Assembly: GCF_019355055.1 (NCBI RefSeq)
Contig: NZ_CP048411.1
Coordinates: 1,488,001-1,552,000 of the forward strand
Direction of reading: 5' to 3'
Length of the DNA stretch: 64,000 nt
Source of the DNA: Pseudomonas sp. MTM4
GTDB taxonomy: Bacteria > Pseudomonadota > Gammaproteobacteria > Pseudomonadales > Pseudomonadaceae
Part shown: piece by piece, positions 39,368 through 48,406 of the stretch
Numbering within the stretch: the first letter of the stretch is position 1
How the letters are laid out: each line of letters opens with the position of its first letter
Translations under genes and position numbers: made by a program
Notes under the pieces: model-generated
Databases searched by the model: none
Told to the model about the DNA's origin: nothing
The model's input: only the letters and a program-made list of their open reading frames with translations

Positions 39368-39450
39368 GTGTATGGCGTCCGATCTGTCTCGTCTAAGGAC
39401 AACAAGCGCAGCGCCCCGGTTCGCCTTCGACGAAGGCAACAGCGTCGGGA

Positions 39451-40260
39451 CTAGCCTATCGGCGCACGCTCCGCCGGCCGCCTTGCTCCCGCCACCAGCT
39501 TGTCGACGGCGCGCGCCGCCGCCACCAGACCGAAACTGGCAGTGACCATCATCGCCGCGCCGAAACCGCCGGCACAGTCGAGCTTTACTCCCTCGCCCAC
39601 GAAACTCTTGCTCTGGCAGACACCGCCATCCGGCTTGGGGTAGCGCAATTGCTCGGTGGAAAACACACAGGGCACGCTGTAGGTGCGGCCCGGCGTGCGG
39701 GAAAAGTTGTATTCGCGCCGCAGCAGGGAACGCACCTTGGCGGCCAGCGGATCGTTGAAGGTCTTGTTCAAGTCGGTGACTTGGATCTGCGTCGGATCAA
39801 CCTGCCCGCCCGCGCCGCCCGTGGCGATGATCTGAATCTTGCGCCGCTTGCACCAGGCGATCAGCGCCGCCTTGGCCGGCACGCTGTCGATGCAGTCGAT
39901 GACGCAATCCATCTGTTCGGTGATGTATTCGGCCATAGTGTCGCGCGTGACGAAGTCGGCAACAGCATGCACCACACATGCGGGGTTGATCGCTTTGATC
40001 CGCGCCGCCATCTCATCAACCTTGGGTTTGCCAACGGCGCCTTCCAGCGCATGCACCTGCCGGTTGGTGTTGGTAATACAGACATCGTCCAGATCGAACA
40101 AACTGATCTCGCCGACCCCGCTACGCGCTAGCGCCTCGGCCGCCCAGGAACCAACCCCTCCAATCCCAACCACTGCGACATGCGCCGCCGCCAAACGCTC
40201 TAGCCCAGCAGCACCGTAGAGACGGGCTATACCGCCAAAACGCTGATCGTCGATAGCCAT
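39451..40260 (-). CDS. tcdA: tRNA threonylcarbamoyladenosine dehydratase TcdA (CsdL)
   Basis: The 269-residue E1-like enzyme cyclises t6A37 to ct6A37 in ANN-decoding tRNAs with ATP. The nucleotide-binding motif is VVGIGGVGSWAAEALARSG near residue 30, followed by LFDLDDVCITNTNRQVHAL. The dinucleotide and active-site segment is IIATGGAGGQVDPTQIQVTD, and the FVGEGVKLDCAGGFGAAMM region is near the C-terminus. It starts at the ATG at 40260. The neighbouring csdA/csdE genes match the known TcdA context. Confidence 0.95.
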   Translation of the reverse strand: MAIDDQRFGGIARLYGAAGLERLAAAHVAVVGIGGVGSWAAEALARSGVGEISLFDLDDVCITNTNRQVHALEGAVGKPKVDEMAARIKAINPACVVHAVADFVTRDTMAEYITEQMDCVIDCIDSVPAKAALIAWCKRRKIQIIATGGAGGQVDPTQIQVTDLNKTFNDPLAAKVRSLLRREYNFSRTPGRTYSVPCVFSTEQLRYPKPDGGVCQSKSFVGEGVKLDCAGGFGAAMMVTASFGLVAAARAVDKLVAGARRPAERAPIG

Positions 40261-40348
40261 GTCGATACCCCTGGGAAATATCGCGCGATTATAGGGCCGA
40301 CATTCACCTCGATCCCAGCCCGTAATGTCAGCCCTGACAGCTCCTCTA

Positions 40349-40637
40349 AAAGCTTCGCCCCGAGGGCGGGCCTCCTACGCAAACCGAGGTCTGCAACGAC
40401 CCCTGCGTTAGCCGCGCCCGACATTAAAGCCGAAGCCTGCACGAAACCCTGTTGGAGGCGTACCCGCCTGATCAACGCTCAAACAACCAGCAACCCTATC
40501 TGCCGGAAAGCCAAAAAGCTTCGCGCCGAGGGGGGTCTCCTACAAACCGAGGCCTGCATAAACCCTTGCGTTAGCCGCGCCGACGTTAAAGCCGAACCTG
40601 TACGAAACCCTGTAAGAGGCACGCCCTCGCGGCGAAC
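40349..40637. repeat. REP-type repeat cluster (two degenerate tandem units)
   Basis: Each unit starts with a head of the type AAAGCTTCGCCCCGAGGGCG (40349 and about 40513) and ends with a partly inverted tail ACCCGCC (about 40468) or GCCCTCGCGGCGAA (to 40637). The internal stretches (CTGCGTTAGCCGCGCC, TTAAAGCCGAA) are shared, so unit 2 is a diverged copy of unit 1. No gene is supported between tcdA and the binding-protein gene (401 bases). Confidence 0.75.
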
Positions 40638-40661
40638 GTGGTGAGCACGAACAAGGACGAA

Positions 40662-41789
<1,128 letters not shown>

Positions 41790-41822
41790 CTAGGACGAGG
41801 CCATGCCGTATACAGCCTGTTT

Positions 41823-42722
41823 TCAGCGATTGCCTTCGCGAGTCGTGAGGTGCTCCAGCAACTGTCGCGCCGTGACCGAGAGGCTTTCGAGGTTGCGTAC
41901 ACCAATCTTCAGTTCGCGGCGTGCCCAAGGATCGGTAAGCGGAATGATCGCGACATCCAGCGCCGGCAAGTAATTGCGCACCACCTGCTCGGGCAGCACA
42001 CCAATGCCCATGCCGGTATGAATCATCCGGCAGATCGCCTCGAAGCTGCGCACCTGAATGCGCAGCCGCAACGGCATGCCCATCTGCTGGGCTGACTGCT
42101 GCAGCAGCGCATGCAGTGACGCGTCTTGCTGCAGGCCGATGAAATCGAAACCGGCGGCATCGCGCAGGGCGATGCTTGTCAGCGTCGCCAAGGGATGCTC
42201 GCGCGGTGTGACCAGCACCAGCCGATCCTCGCGATAGCCGAACACCTGAATATCTTCGGCCGGCATGTGCCCGGCGAAGATGCCGATATCCGTCAGCCCT
42301 TCGCGTAGAGCACGCAGGGTGTCGCTGCTGACGCGCTCTTCCAGATCAATTTTTACTTCTGGATGCAAGCGAGAGAAGGCACTCAGATCTTCGGGCAGGA
42401 ATTCAATTACCGATGAGGTGTTGGCGTGGATGCGAACGTGCCCTTTCACGCCTTGGCTGAATTCGCTGAGATCGGCATCCATCTGCTGTAGGCCATCGAG
42501 CAAGTTGCGCGCGTGATGCAGCAACGCATGGCCGGCGGGCGTCAGTTCCACGCCCTTCGGTTGGCGATACAGTAAGCTCACGCCGAGCTGGCTCTCCATG
42601 TCGCTGATGCGCTTGCTGACAGCGGCGAGCGCCAGGTGCTCGCGCTCGGCGGCACGGGTAAGGCTGCGCTCGTCGGCAATGGCGACAAAAAGGCGCAGGG
42701 TAACGAAATCGACACGCCGCAT
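41823..42722 (-). CDS. LysR family transcriptional regulator
   Basis: The 299-residue product has an N-terminal winged helix-turn-helix (MRRVDFVTLRLFVAIADERS, then LTRAAEREHLALAAVSKRI). A periplasmic-binding-like effector domain follows (GHVRIHANTSSVIEFLPEDL, VLPEQVVRNYLPALDVAII). It is divergent from the CoA-transferase gene across 173 bases and is therefore its likely regulator. The inducer is unknown, presumably the substrate or a CoA ester of the pathway. I chose the ATG at 42722, since it starts the HTH domain. Confidence 0.93.
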   Translation of the reverse strand: MRRVDFVTLRLFVAIADERSLTRAAEREHLALAAVSKRISDMESQLGVSLLYRQPKGVELTPAGHALLHHARNLLDGLQQMDADLSEFSQGVKGHVRIHANTSSVIEFLPEDLSAFSRLHPEVKIDLEERVSSDTLRALREGLTDIGIFAGHMPAEDIQVFGYREDRLVLVTPREHPLATLTSIALRDAAGFDFIGLQQDASLHALLQQSAQQMGMPLRLRIQVRSFEAICRMIHTGMGIGVLPEQVVRNYLPALDVAIIPLTDPWARRELKIGVRNLESLSVTARQLLEHLTTREGNR

Positions 42723-42798
42723 GGTTGGTTCTCGTATTCGCAAGTGACGAAGCGGCAACCTTAAACCGTAGCGTTCAGAAAGGCATTAGCCTACAGCC

Positions 42799-42813
42799 TT
42801 CGCATTCCGCGAA
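42799..42813. promoter_or_regulatory. Candidate LysR operator between the regulator and the CoA-transferase gene
   Basis: TTCGC-N5-GCGAA (TTCGCATTCCGCGAA) is a 15-bp palindrome in the 173-base divergent gap, 77 bases from the LysR start and 83 from the CoA-transferase start. LysR proteins commonly bind palindromes of about 15 bp here. Support is positional only. Confidence 0.4.
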
Positions 42814-42895
42814 TACATGCTTGGTTATTTGGTAATTGTCCACCGCGCCGCCCTCGGTCATCCTCCGCATATGGATTACCGGCACAGGTGTTGTG

Positions 42896-44098
42896 ATGAA
42901 CGAAAAGAATGAAAACAGCTTGCCGCTGCAAGGCCTCAAGGTCATCGAGATGGGCCAGCTGATCGCCGGCCCCTTCGCCAGCAAGATGCTCGGTGAGTTC
43001 GGCGCCGAGGTGATCAAGATCGAACCACCGGGAGTCGGCGATCCACTGCGCAAATGGCGCAAGCTCAAGGACGGCACCTCGCTCTGGTGGCACGTGCAGT
43101 CGCGCAATAAGCAGTCGGTGACCCTTGATCTGAAAGCCGCCGAAGGTCAGGAAATAGTTCGTCAGTTGGTGGCCGAAGCCGACGTACTGGTGGAAAATTT
43201 TCGTCCCGGCACCCTCGAAGGCTGGGGCCTTGGCTGGGACGAGCTGGCCAAGCTCAACCCGCGGCTGATCATGTTGCGCATCTCCGGCTACGGCCAGACC
43301 GGCCCCTACCGCGACCTGCCCGGCTTCGGCGTGATCGGCGAGGCCATGGGCGGGTTGCGGCACCTGTCCGGCTATCCCGGTCAACCGCCGGTACGGGTAG
43401 GCGTGAGCATTGGTGACTCGCTGTCCTCGCTCTACGGCGTTATCGGCGTGCTGCTCGCCTTGCAGGAGCGCAGCCGCAGCGGCAAGGGCCAAGAGATCGA
43501 CGTAGCGTTGTACGAATCGGTATTCGCCATGATGGAAAGCATGGTGCCCGAGTACGACGCCTTCGGCTATATCCGCGAGCCCGCCGGCAGCGCCCTGCCC
43601 GGCATCACGCCTTCCAACTCCTACCTGTGCAGCGACGGCGCGTATGTATTGATCGCAGGCAACGGCGACAGCATCTACAAGCGTTTGATGGCTCTGATGG
43701 GGCGCCAGGATCTTGCCGACGATCCGCGCTTCGCCCATAACGACGGCCGCTCCCAGCATGCCGAACTGATCGATGCCGCCATCGGTGAATGGACCGCGAA
43801 GCACAGTCGCGACGAGGTAATCGAGGCGCTCAAAGACGCGCGCGTCCCGGCCGGCTATCCCTACACCGCTGCCGATATTGTCAAAGACCCGCATTACCTG
43901 GCGCGGCAGATGATCGAGCAGGTACATACATTCGCCGGACCGCTCAAGGTTCCGGGCGTGCTACCCAAGCTCAGCCGCACCCCAGGCCGCATCGGCACCG
44001 GCGGCCCACAGCTGGGCGAACACACCGAAGACGTACTGGCGGGGCTAGGCCTGACCGAAGCGCAGCGCCACGGATTGCGCGAGCGGGGAATTATCTGA
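42896..44098 (+). CDS. CaiB/BaiF family (class III) CoA-transferase
   Basis: The 400-residue product has the family N-terminus LQGLKVIEMGQLIAGPFASK, then LGEFGAEVIKIEPPGVGDP, and the VENFRPGTLEGWGLG motif near residue 100. The catalytic Asp is expected in VGVSIGDSLSSLYGVIGVLL. It would transfer CoA from a donor such as succinyl-CoA to a carboxylate. Its adjacency to an HMG-CoA-lyase-family gene suggests the acceptor is 3-hydroxy-3-methylglutarate, citramalate or a relative. I chose the ATG at 42896. Confidence 0.92.
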   Translation: MNEKNENSLPLQGLKVIEMGQLIAGPFASKMLGEFGAEVIKIEPPGVGDPLRKWRKLKDGTSLWWHVQSRNKQSVTLDLKAAEGQEIVRQLVAEADVLVENFRPGTLEGWGLGWDELAKLNPRLIMLRISGYGQTGPYRDLPGFGVIGEAMGGLRHLSGYPGQPPVRVGVSIGDSLSSLYGVIGVLLALQERSRSGKGQEIDVALYESVFAMMESMVPEYDAFGYIREPAGSALPGITPSNSYLCSDGAYVLIAGNGDSIYKRLMALMGRQDLADDPRFAHNDGRSQHAELIDAAIGEWTAKHSRDEVIEALKDARVPAGYPYTAADIVKDPHYLARQMIEQVHTFAGPLKVPGVLPKLSRTPGRIGTGGPQLGEHTEDVLAGLGLTEAQRHGLRERGII

Positions 44099-44104
44099 GT
44101 AGCC

Positions 44105-44275
44105 ATCAAATCCATTCGCCGCGGGGCGAGGCTTTGACTTTGTTAGCAGCCTATCGCCTGCATTCGCCGCGAGGGCGCGCCTCCCACAAAAAGCGGTGCG
44201 GCGTAGGCTTTGGGTGTTGTAGGAGGCCTGCCCTCGGCACGCAGCAATCGTAGGGTGGGCTTTAGCCCACCAGCC
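44105..44275. repeat. REP-type repeat cluster plus a TAGGGTGGGCT repeat
   Basis: The stretch holds ATTCGCCGCGGGGCGAGG (about 44113), ATTCGCCGCGAGGGCGCGCC (about 44162) and the inverse-type TTGTAGGAGGCCTGCCCTCG (about 44216). At 44250-44272 stands GTAGGGTGGGCTTTAGCCCA followed by CCA, a copy of the 26811 element. This fills most of the 349 bases between the CoA-transferase and lyase genes, so the two are not tightly spaced as an operon. Confidence 0.75.
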
Positions 44276-44447
44276 ACTCGCCGCCCAACGGGCATCTTAT
44301 GGCTTCCACGCTCTGCGTAGGAGCCAACCGGACGCTCAGCGTCCAGCGGCGCAAAGCGCCGCAGTGCCGTTCCCAGCGGAGCTTGGGGACAATCAAACTG
44401 ACCTGATGGTCCTCGAACAATCAGCGCTTGCCACTCCCGGAGACATC

Positions 44448-45383
44448 ATGACCAAACGCCTCTACATCCAGGACGTTGCTACCCGCGACGGTTTCCAGAT
44501 TGAACCGAACTTCATCCCAACCGAAGGCAAAATCGCATTGATCGATCGCCTCTCCGAAACCGGGTTGGCGAAAATCGAGGTCACCTCTTTTACCTCGCCA
44601 AAAGCCATCCCCAATTTGCGCGATGCCGAAGAAGTCATGCGCGGTATCCGCCGAACGCCAGGCGTCGAATACACGGTACTGGTACCCAACGTAAAGGGAT
44701 GCGAGCGCGCCCTCTCCTGTCGCGTGGATGAAATCAACCTCGTGATGTCCGCTAGCGACACCCACGGCATGGCAAACCTGCGTATGACGCCGGAGCAATC
44801 ACTGGCTCAGTTCCGCGAAATCATCGAAGTCACCCGTGGCAGCGGCGTGTTCATCAACGCTTCGCTCTCCACCACCTTCGGCTGCCCGTTCGAGGGTGAT
44901 ATCCCAGAGCCCCGAATATATGAACTGGTGCAGCGCCTGCTGGATCTAGACGTGCAGGGCATCACCCTCTGCGATACCACCGGCATGGCCGATCCGGCTC
45001 AGGTCGAGCGCATCTGCCGCGAAGCGACGAGCAACTGGCCCGAGGCGGTATTTACCGCGCACTTTCACAACACCCGAGGAATGGGCTTGGCCAACGCGCT
45101 GGCCGCTCTGAATGCAGGTATCGATCGTTTCGATGCGTCGCTCGGTGGCCTTGGCGGCTGTCCTTACGCGCCAGGTGCCAGCGGCAACATCTGCACTGAA
45201 GATCTCGTGCACATGTTTCAACGCATGGGCCTGAACACCGGCGTCGATCTAGACACGCTGTTGCAATGCGCCGCGAGCCTGCCGGAACTGGTCGGCCACG
45301 ATGTGCCGGGCGCCGTCCTCAAAGCCGGTAAAGCAGACCGCCGTTATCCGAAGCCCAAGTGGATGCAGGAGTCAGACAAATAG
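44448..45383 (+). CDS. Hydroxymethylglutaryl-CoA lyase family protein
   Basis: The 311-residue TIM-barrel product has LYIQDVATRDGFQIEPNF at the start, where the usual DGLQ signature reads DGFQ. Further signatures are GLAKIEVTSFTSPKAIPNL and LCDTTGMADPAQVERI. The catalytic-cysteine loop GGLGGCPYAPGASGNICTED and the FHNTRGMGLANALAALNAG metal-site segment are also seen. Related enzymes cleave HMG-CoA or (R)-citramalyl-CoA. The adjacent class III CoA-transferase supports a two-step activation and cleavage pathway. I chose the ATG at 44448 with GGAG upstream. Confidence 0.92.
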   Translation: MTKRLYIQDVATRDGFQIEPNFIPTEGKIALIDRLSETGLAKIEVTSFTSPKAIPNLRDAEEVMRGIRRTPGVEYTVLVPNVKGCERALSCRVDEINLVMSASDTHGMANLRMTPEQSLAQFREIIEVTRGSGVFINASLSTTFGCPFEGDIPEPRIYELVQRLLDLDVQGITLCDTTGMADPAQVERICREATSNWPEAVFTAHFHNTRGMGLANALAALNAGIDRFDASLGGLGGCPYAPGASGNICTEDLVHMFQRMGLNTGVDLDTLLQCAASLPELVGHDVPGAVLKAGKADRRYPKPKWMQESDK

Positions 45384-45435
45384 GCCTATCAACGAGTAAG
45401 TTGTAGCATATGCGCAAACGTATTAGGGCCCACGA

Positions 45436-45858
45436 ATGAACAACATTGATGTGCGCTGGCAACAACGTCTGCATAACTTCAGCAGGGCTCTGCTACAACT
45501 CGATGAAGCGATGGAACTCATGCAGCAACGCCAGCTATCGAAACTGGAAAAGCAGGGTGTCATCCAGGGTTTCGAATATTGCTATGAGCTTGGCTGGAAT
45601 ACGCTGAAAGATTTCCTCGTCTGGCAAGGCATCGATGGCATCGTCGGCTCGCGTGACACTATTAGAGAAGCGTTTAGCAAGGGGCTGATCGAGGATGGTC
45701 ATGCCTGGATGCACATGCTGACAGACCGTAACCGGACCTCTCACACGTATAACGAGGAAACGGCCGAAGCCATCTTGAGCAATATCCGAATGAAGCACCA
45801 TTCGCTGCTCAAAGCGCTTGAGCGAACCATGCGCAGCCGAGCCGAACCAGCCCCATGA
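45436..45858 (+). CDS. HEPN-type nucleotidyltransferase substrate-binding protein (HI0074 family)
   Basis: The 140-residue all-helical protein carries the HEPN motif R-x4-H in MLTDRNRTSHTYNEETAEAI. It also has the HI0074-type middle segment QGFEYCYELGWNTLKDFLVW. HEPN proteins of this type are ribonuclease-like toxins whose partner MNT nucleotidyltransferase antitoxin modifies and silences them. Its stop overlaps the partner's start by four bases. It is the first gene of the pair. Confidence 0.9.
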   Translation: MNNIDVRWQQRLHNFSRALLQLDEAMELMQQRQLSKLEKQGVIQGFEYCYELGWNTLKDFLVWQGIDGIVGSRDTIREAFSKGLIEDGHAWMHMLTDRNRTSHTYNEETAEAILSNIRMKHHSLLKALERTMRSRAEPAP

Positions 45859-46172
45859 TTTTAGAAGATACGGGACTCTCCCAAAGCGATGTGCAATCGA
45901 TTCAAGAAGCGCTGCGACAGTTTCCCAAAGTCAGCGAAGCGATTCTCTACGGCTCCCGCGCAAAACGAAACTACCGCCCCGGTTCGGATATCGATTTGAC
46001 CCTCAAGGGTGATGGGCTCTCACACCAAGACCTACTCGATATCGAGCTGGCGATCGATGACCTGCTCCTGCCTTACAAGGTGGACCTGTCCCTGCATTAC
46101 CAAATCGACAACTCCCAGCTGATCGACCACATCGCCCGAGTCGGGAAACAGTTCTATAAGGTAACGGATTAG
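45855..46172 (+). CDS. MNT-type nucleotidyltransferase domain protein (putative antitoxin)
   Basis: The 105-residue minimal nucleotidyltransferase has the catalytic motif ILYGSRAKRNYRPGSDIDLTL (G-S followed by D-x-D) and a later acidic residue in LPYKVDLSLHYQ. MNT antitoxins of the HEPN/MNT (type VII) systems AMPylate the HEPN toxin. It starts with an ATGA overlap with the HEPN gene, implying coupled translation. Confidence 0.9.
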   Translation: MILEDTGLSQSDVQSIQEALRQFPKVSEAILYGSRAKRNYRPGSDIDLTLKGDGLSHQDLLDIELAIDDLLLPYKVDLSLHYQIDNSQLIDHIARVGKQFYKVTD

Positions 46173-46258
46173 CGCATCCCCTCGATCCAGCGCTTCGCCT
46201 GAGGATCGCTCTTGTGGAGACGTGTCCCGCAGCGAATGCGGACCACAGCCGCCAACAA

Positions 46259-46348
46259 ACCAAAGCCTTGCCCCGAGGTCGGGCCTAAAGCTTAATCAGC
46301 CCACCGCGAGCCCGTTGTGGGAGGCGCGCCCTCGCGGCGGATGCAGGC
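46259..46348. repeat. REP-type repeat pair upstream of the O-antigen locus end
   Basis: AAGCCTTGCCCCGAGGTCGG (about 46263) and the opposed TGTGGGAGGCGCGCCCTCGC (about 46316) form a loosely inverted pair of the same family as the other clusters. They lie between the HEPN/MNT pair and the convergent dehydratase gene. Confidence 0.7.
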
Positions 46349-46367
46349 GATAGCCTGCCCACCTCCC

Positions 46368-48380
46368 CTACTCAGCCGGCCCCGCTCTTCGCTGCTGATA
46401 AATCAAATCGACGATTTCCCCTTCAGGCACATAACCGCTCACCACCTCACGCAGCAGTACCCGAACCTGCGGATAGTCATCCTGCTCGACAGCTTTAAGC
46501 AGTTTCGCCAGAGCGCCGCGCAATGCATCCCAAGTGAAGTATTCCTCATCGGCACGCATGATCATCGGATGCTCGGTGGGGCTCACGTTGTCGCCGATCA
46601 GCAGCTCTTCATAAAGCTTCTCACCCGGGCGCAGCCCAGTGAACTCGATGGCGATATCGCCATGCGGAGATTTCTCCGAGCGCACGCTCAGACCGGACAG
46701 GTGAATGAGCTTCTCCGCCAGCTCGGCAATACGCACCGGTTGCCCCATGTCCAGGACAAACACATCACCGCCCTGCCCCATGGAGCCCGCCTGGATCACC
46801 AGCTGGGCGGCCTCGGGAATGGTCATGAAGTAGCGAGTGATTTTCGGATGGGTCACGGTTACCGGCCCGCCACTGCGTATCTGCTGATAGAAACGTGGAA
46901 TCACCGATCCCGACGAGCCCAGCACATTGCCGAAACGCACCATGGTGAAACGGGTCTTGTTGACGTGATGCACCGCATCGTCAGCGCCGAACAGCACCGG
47001 TGCCGCTTCACGGCTCAACGCCTGCAGAATCATCTCCGCGACACGCTTGGTACTCCCCATCACATTGGTGGGCCGCACCGCCTTGTCGGTGGAGATCAGC
47101 ACGAAGTTGGCAACACCCGCCTGCACCGCCGCCTGGGCGGTGTTCATGGTGCCAAGCACATTATTTAGCACGCCCTCTGCGACGTTGTGCTCCACCATGG
47201 GTACATGCTTGTACGCCGCTGCGTGGTAGATCGTCTCGACCTGCCAGGTGCGCATCACATCCAGTAGACGCTCGGGATTACGGATGGAACCCATGATCGG
47301 CACCAACCGAACCGGCAGCGAAGCCCGCTTGATCACCCGCTCCAGTTCGATGTGAATGCTGTAAAGATTGAACTCGCTGTGCTCGAACAGCAGTAGCGTT
47401 CGAGGCTTGTTCGACAGGATCTGTCGGCACAGCTCGGAACCAATCGAGCCGCCCGCTCCCGTCACCATCACTACCTTGCTGCGGATGCACTTCTCGAACA
47501 GCGCCTGCTGCGGTGGCACGGCGTCACGCCCGAGCAAGTCAGCAATGTCGACTTCCTGAATATCCTCGACCTTGACCTTGCCGCTGGCCAGATCCATAAA
47601 ACCGGGAACGCTGCGTACATGGAGGGGGAAATGCTCCAATGTCTCCAGTACCTCACGCCGCCTGCCACGCGATGCAGACGGGATCGCCAACAGAATTTCA
47701 TCCGCTCCCGTCTCGTCGATCATCTGCTGGATATGCTTGGGCGAATACACCCGCAATCCGGCGATGGTGCGGTTGAAGAGATTTGGATCATCATCGATGA
47801 ACGCAACCGGACGCATCGCGCGCCCCAGCCGCAATGCTGCAATCAACTGATTGCCCGCCGCACCAGCGCCATAAACAGCGACTTTCGGCAACCCCGCGTC
47901 GCGGCCCTTGAACTTAGTAAGCGAATCCGGGGAAAACCAATCACCCATAAAGTATTGGCGCATCACCAGGCGCAAGCCGCCGATCAGCACCAGGCTCAAC
48001 CACCAGTAATTGAACACCATGGAGCGCGGAATGACCTTGGGCACATCCGTACGCCAATACACAGCCAGGGAAAGCAGCAACGCCGAGAGCGTAACCGCCT
48101 TGACGATTGCCATCAGCGCGTCGTTGCCGAAGTAGCGCATCACAGCGCGATACATGCCGAAGCGGATGAAGAACGGAATCGCAATCAGCGGTGCAATTCC
48201 GAACAGCCAGGCGTGCCCACCAAACGGATCAATATTGTGCGTATCACCCAATCGCACCACAAAGGCCAGCCAGAGCGCAGCCCAGACCAAGACTACATCC
48301 GCAGAGACCTGGATCAGCCGCTTATAACGACGCGGCAAAGTCACCAACCGAGCTCGTAGTTTTTCAGCGAGTCTTAACAC
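46368..48380 (-). CDS. wbpM: WbpM/PglF-type UDP-GlcNAc C6-dehydratase
   Basis: The product is about 670 residues. The N-terminal third has four transmembrane helices (SADVVLVWAALWLAFVVRLG, AWLFGIAPLIAIPFFIRFG and others). A Rossmann domain follows (VAVYGAGAAGNQLIAAL), then the catalytic SDR with NAD motif VVMVTGAGGSIGSELCRQ and active-site region STDKAVRPTNVMGSTKRVAEM. It makes the UDP-4-keto-6-deoxy-HexNAc intermediate. WbpM closes pseudomonad O-antigen loci. The start is uncertain: GTG 48380 gives MLRLAEKLRARLVTLPRRYK, close to P. aeruginosa WbpM, and a TTG at 48410 is also in frame. The C-terminus converges on REP repeats. Confidence 0.93.
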   Translation of the reverse strand: MLRLAEKLRARLVTLPRRYKRLIQVSADVVLVWAALWLAFVVRLGDTHNIDPFGGHAWLFGIAPLIAIPFFIRFGMYRAVMRYFGNDALMAIVKAVTLSALLLSLAVYWRTDVPKVIPRSMVFNYWWLSLVLIGGLRLVMRQYFMGDWFSPDSLTKFKGRDAGLPKVAVYGAGAAGNQLIAALRLGRAMRPVAFIDDDPNLFNRTIAGLRVYSPKHIQQMIDETGADEILLAIPSASRGRRREVLETLEHFPLHVRSVPGFMDLASGKVKVEDIQEVDIADLLGRDAVPPQQALFEKCIRSKVVMVTGAGGSIGSELCRQILSNKPRTLLLFEHSEFNLYSIHIELERVIKRASLPVRLVPIMGSIRNPERLLDVMRTWQVETIYHAAAYKHVPMVEHNVAEGVLNNVLGTMNTAQAAVQAGVANFVLISTDKAVRPTNVMGSTKRVAEMILQALSREAAPVLFGADDAVHHVNKTRFTMVRFGNVLGSSGSVIPRFYQQIRSGGPVTVTHPKITRYFMTIPEAAQLVIQAGSMGQGGDVFVLDMGQPVRIAELAEKLIHLSGLSVRSEKSPHGDIAIEFTGLRPGEKLYEELLIGDNVSPTEHPMIMRADEEYFTWDALRGALAKLLKAVEQDDYPQVRVLLREVVSGYVPEGEIVDLIYQQRRAGPAE

Positions 48381-48406
48381 ACTAACCTCACGTTCTGGCT
48401 GACCGG

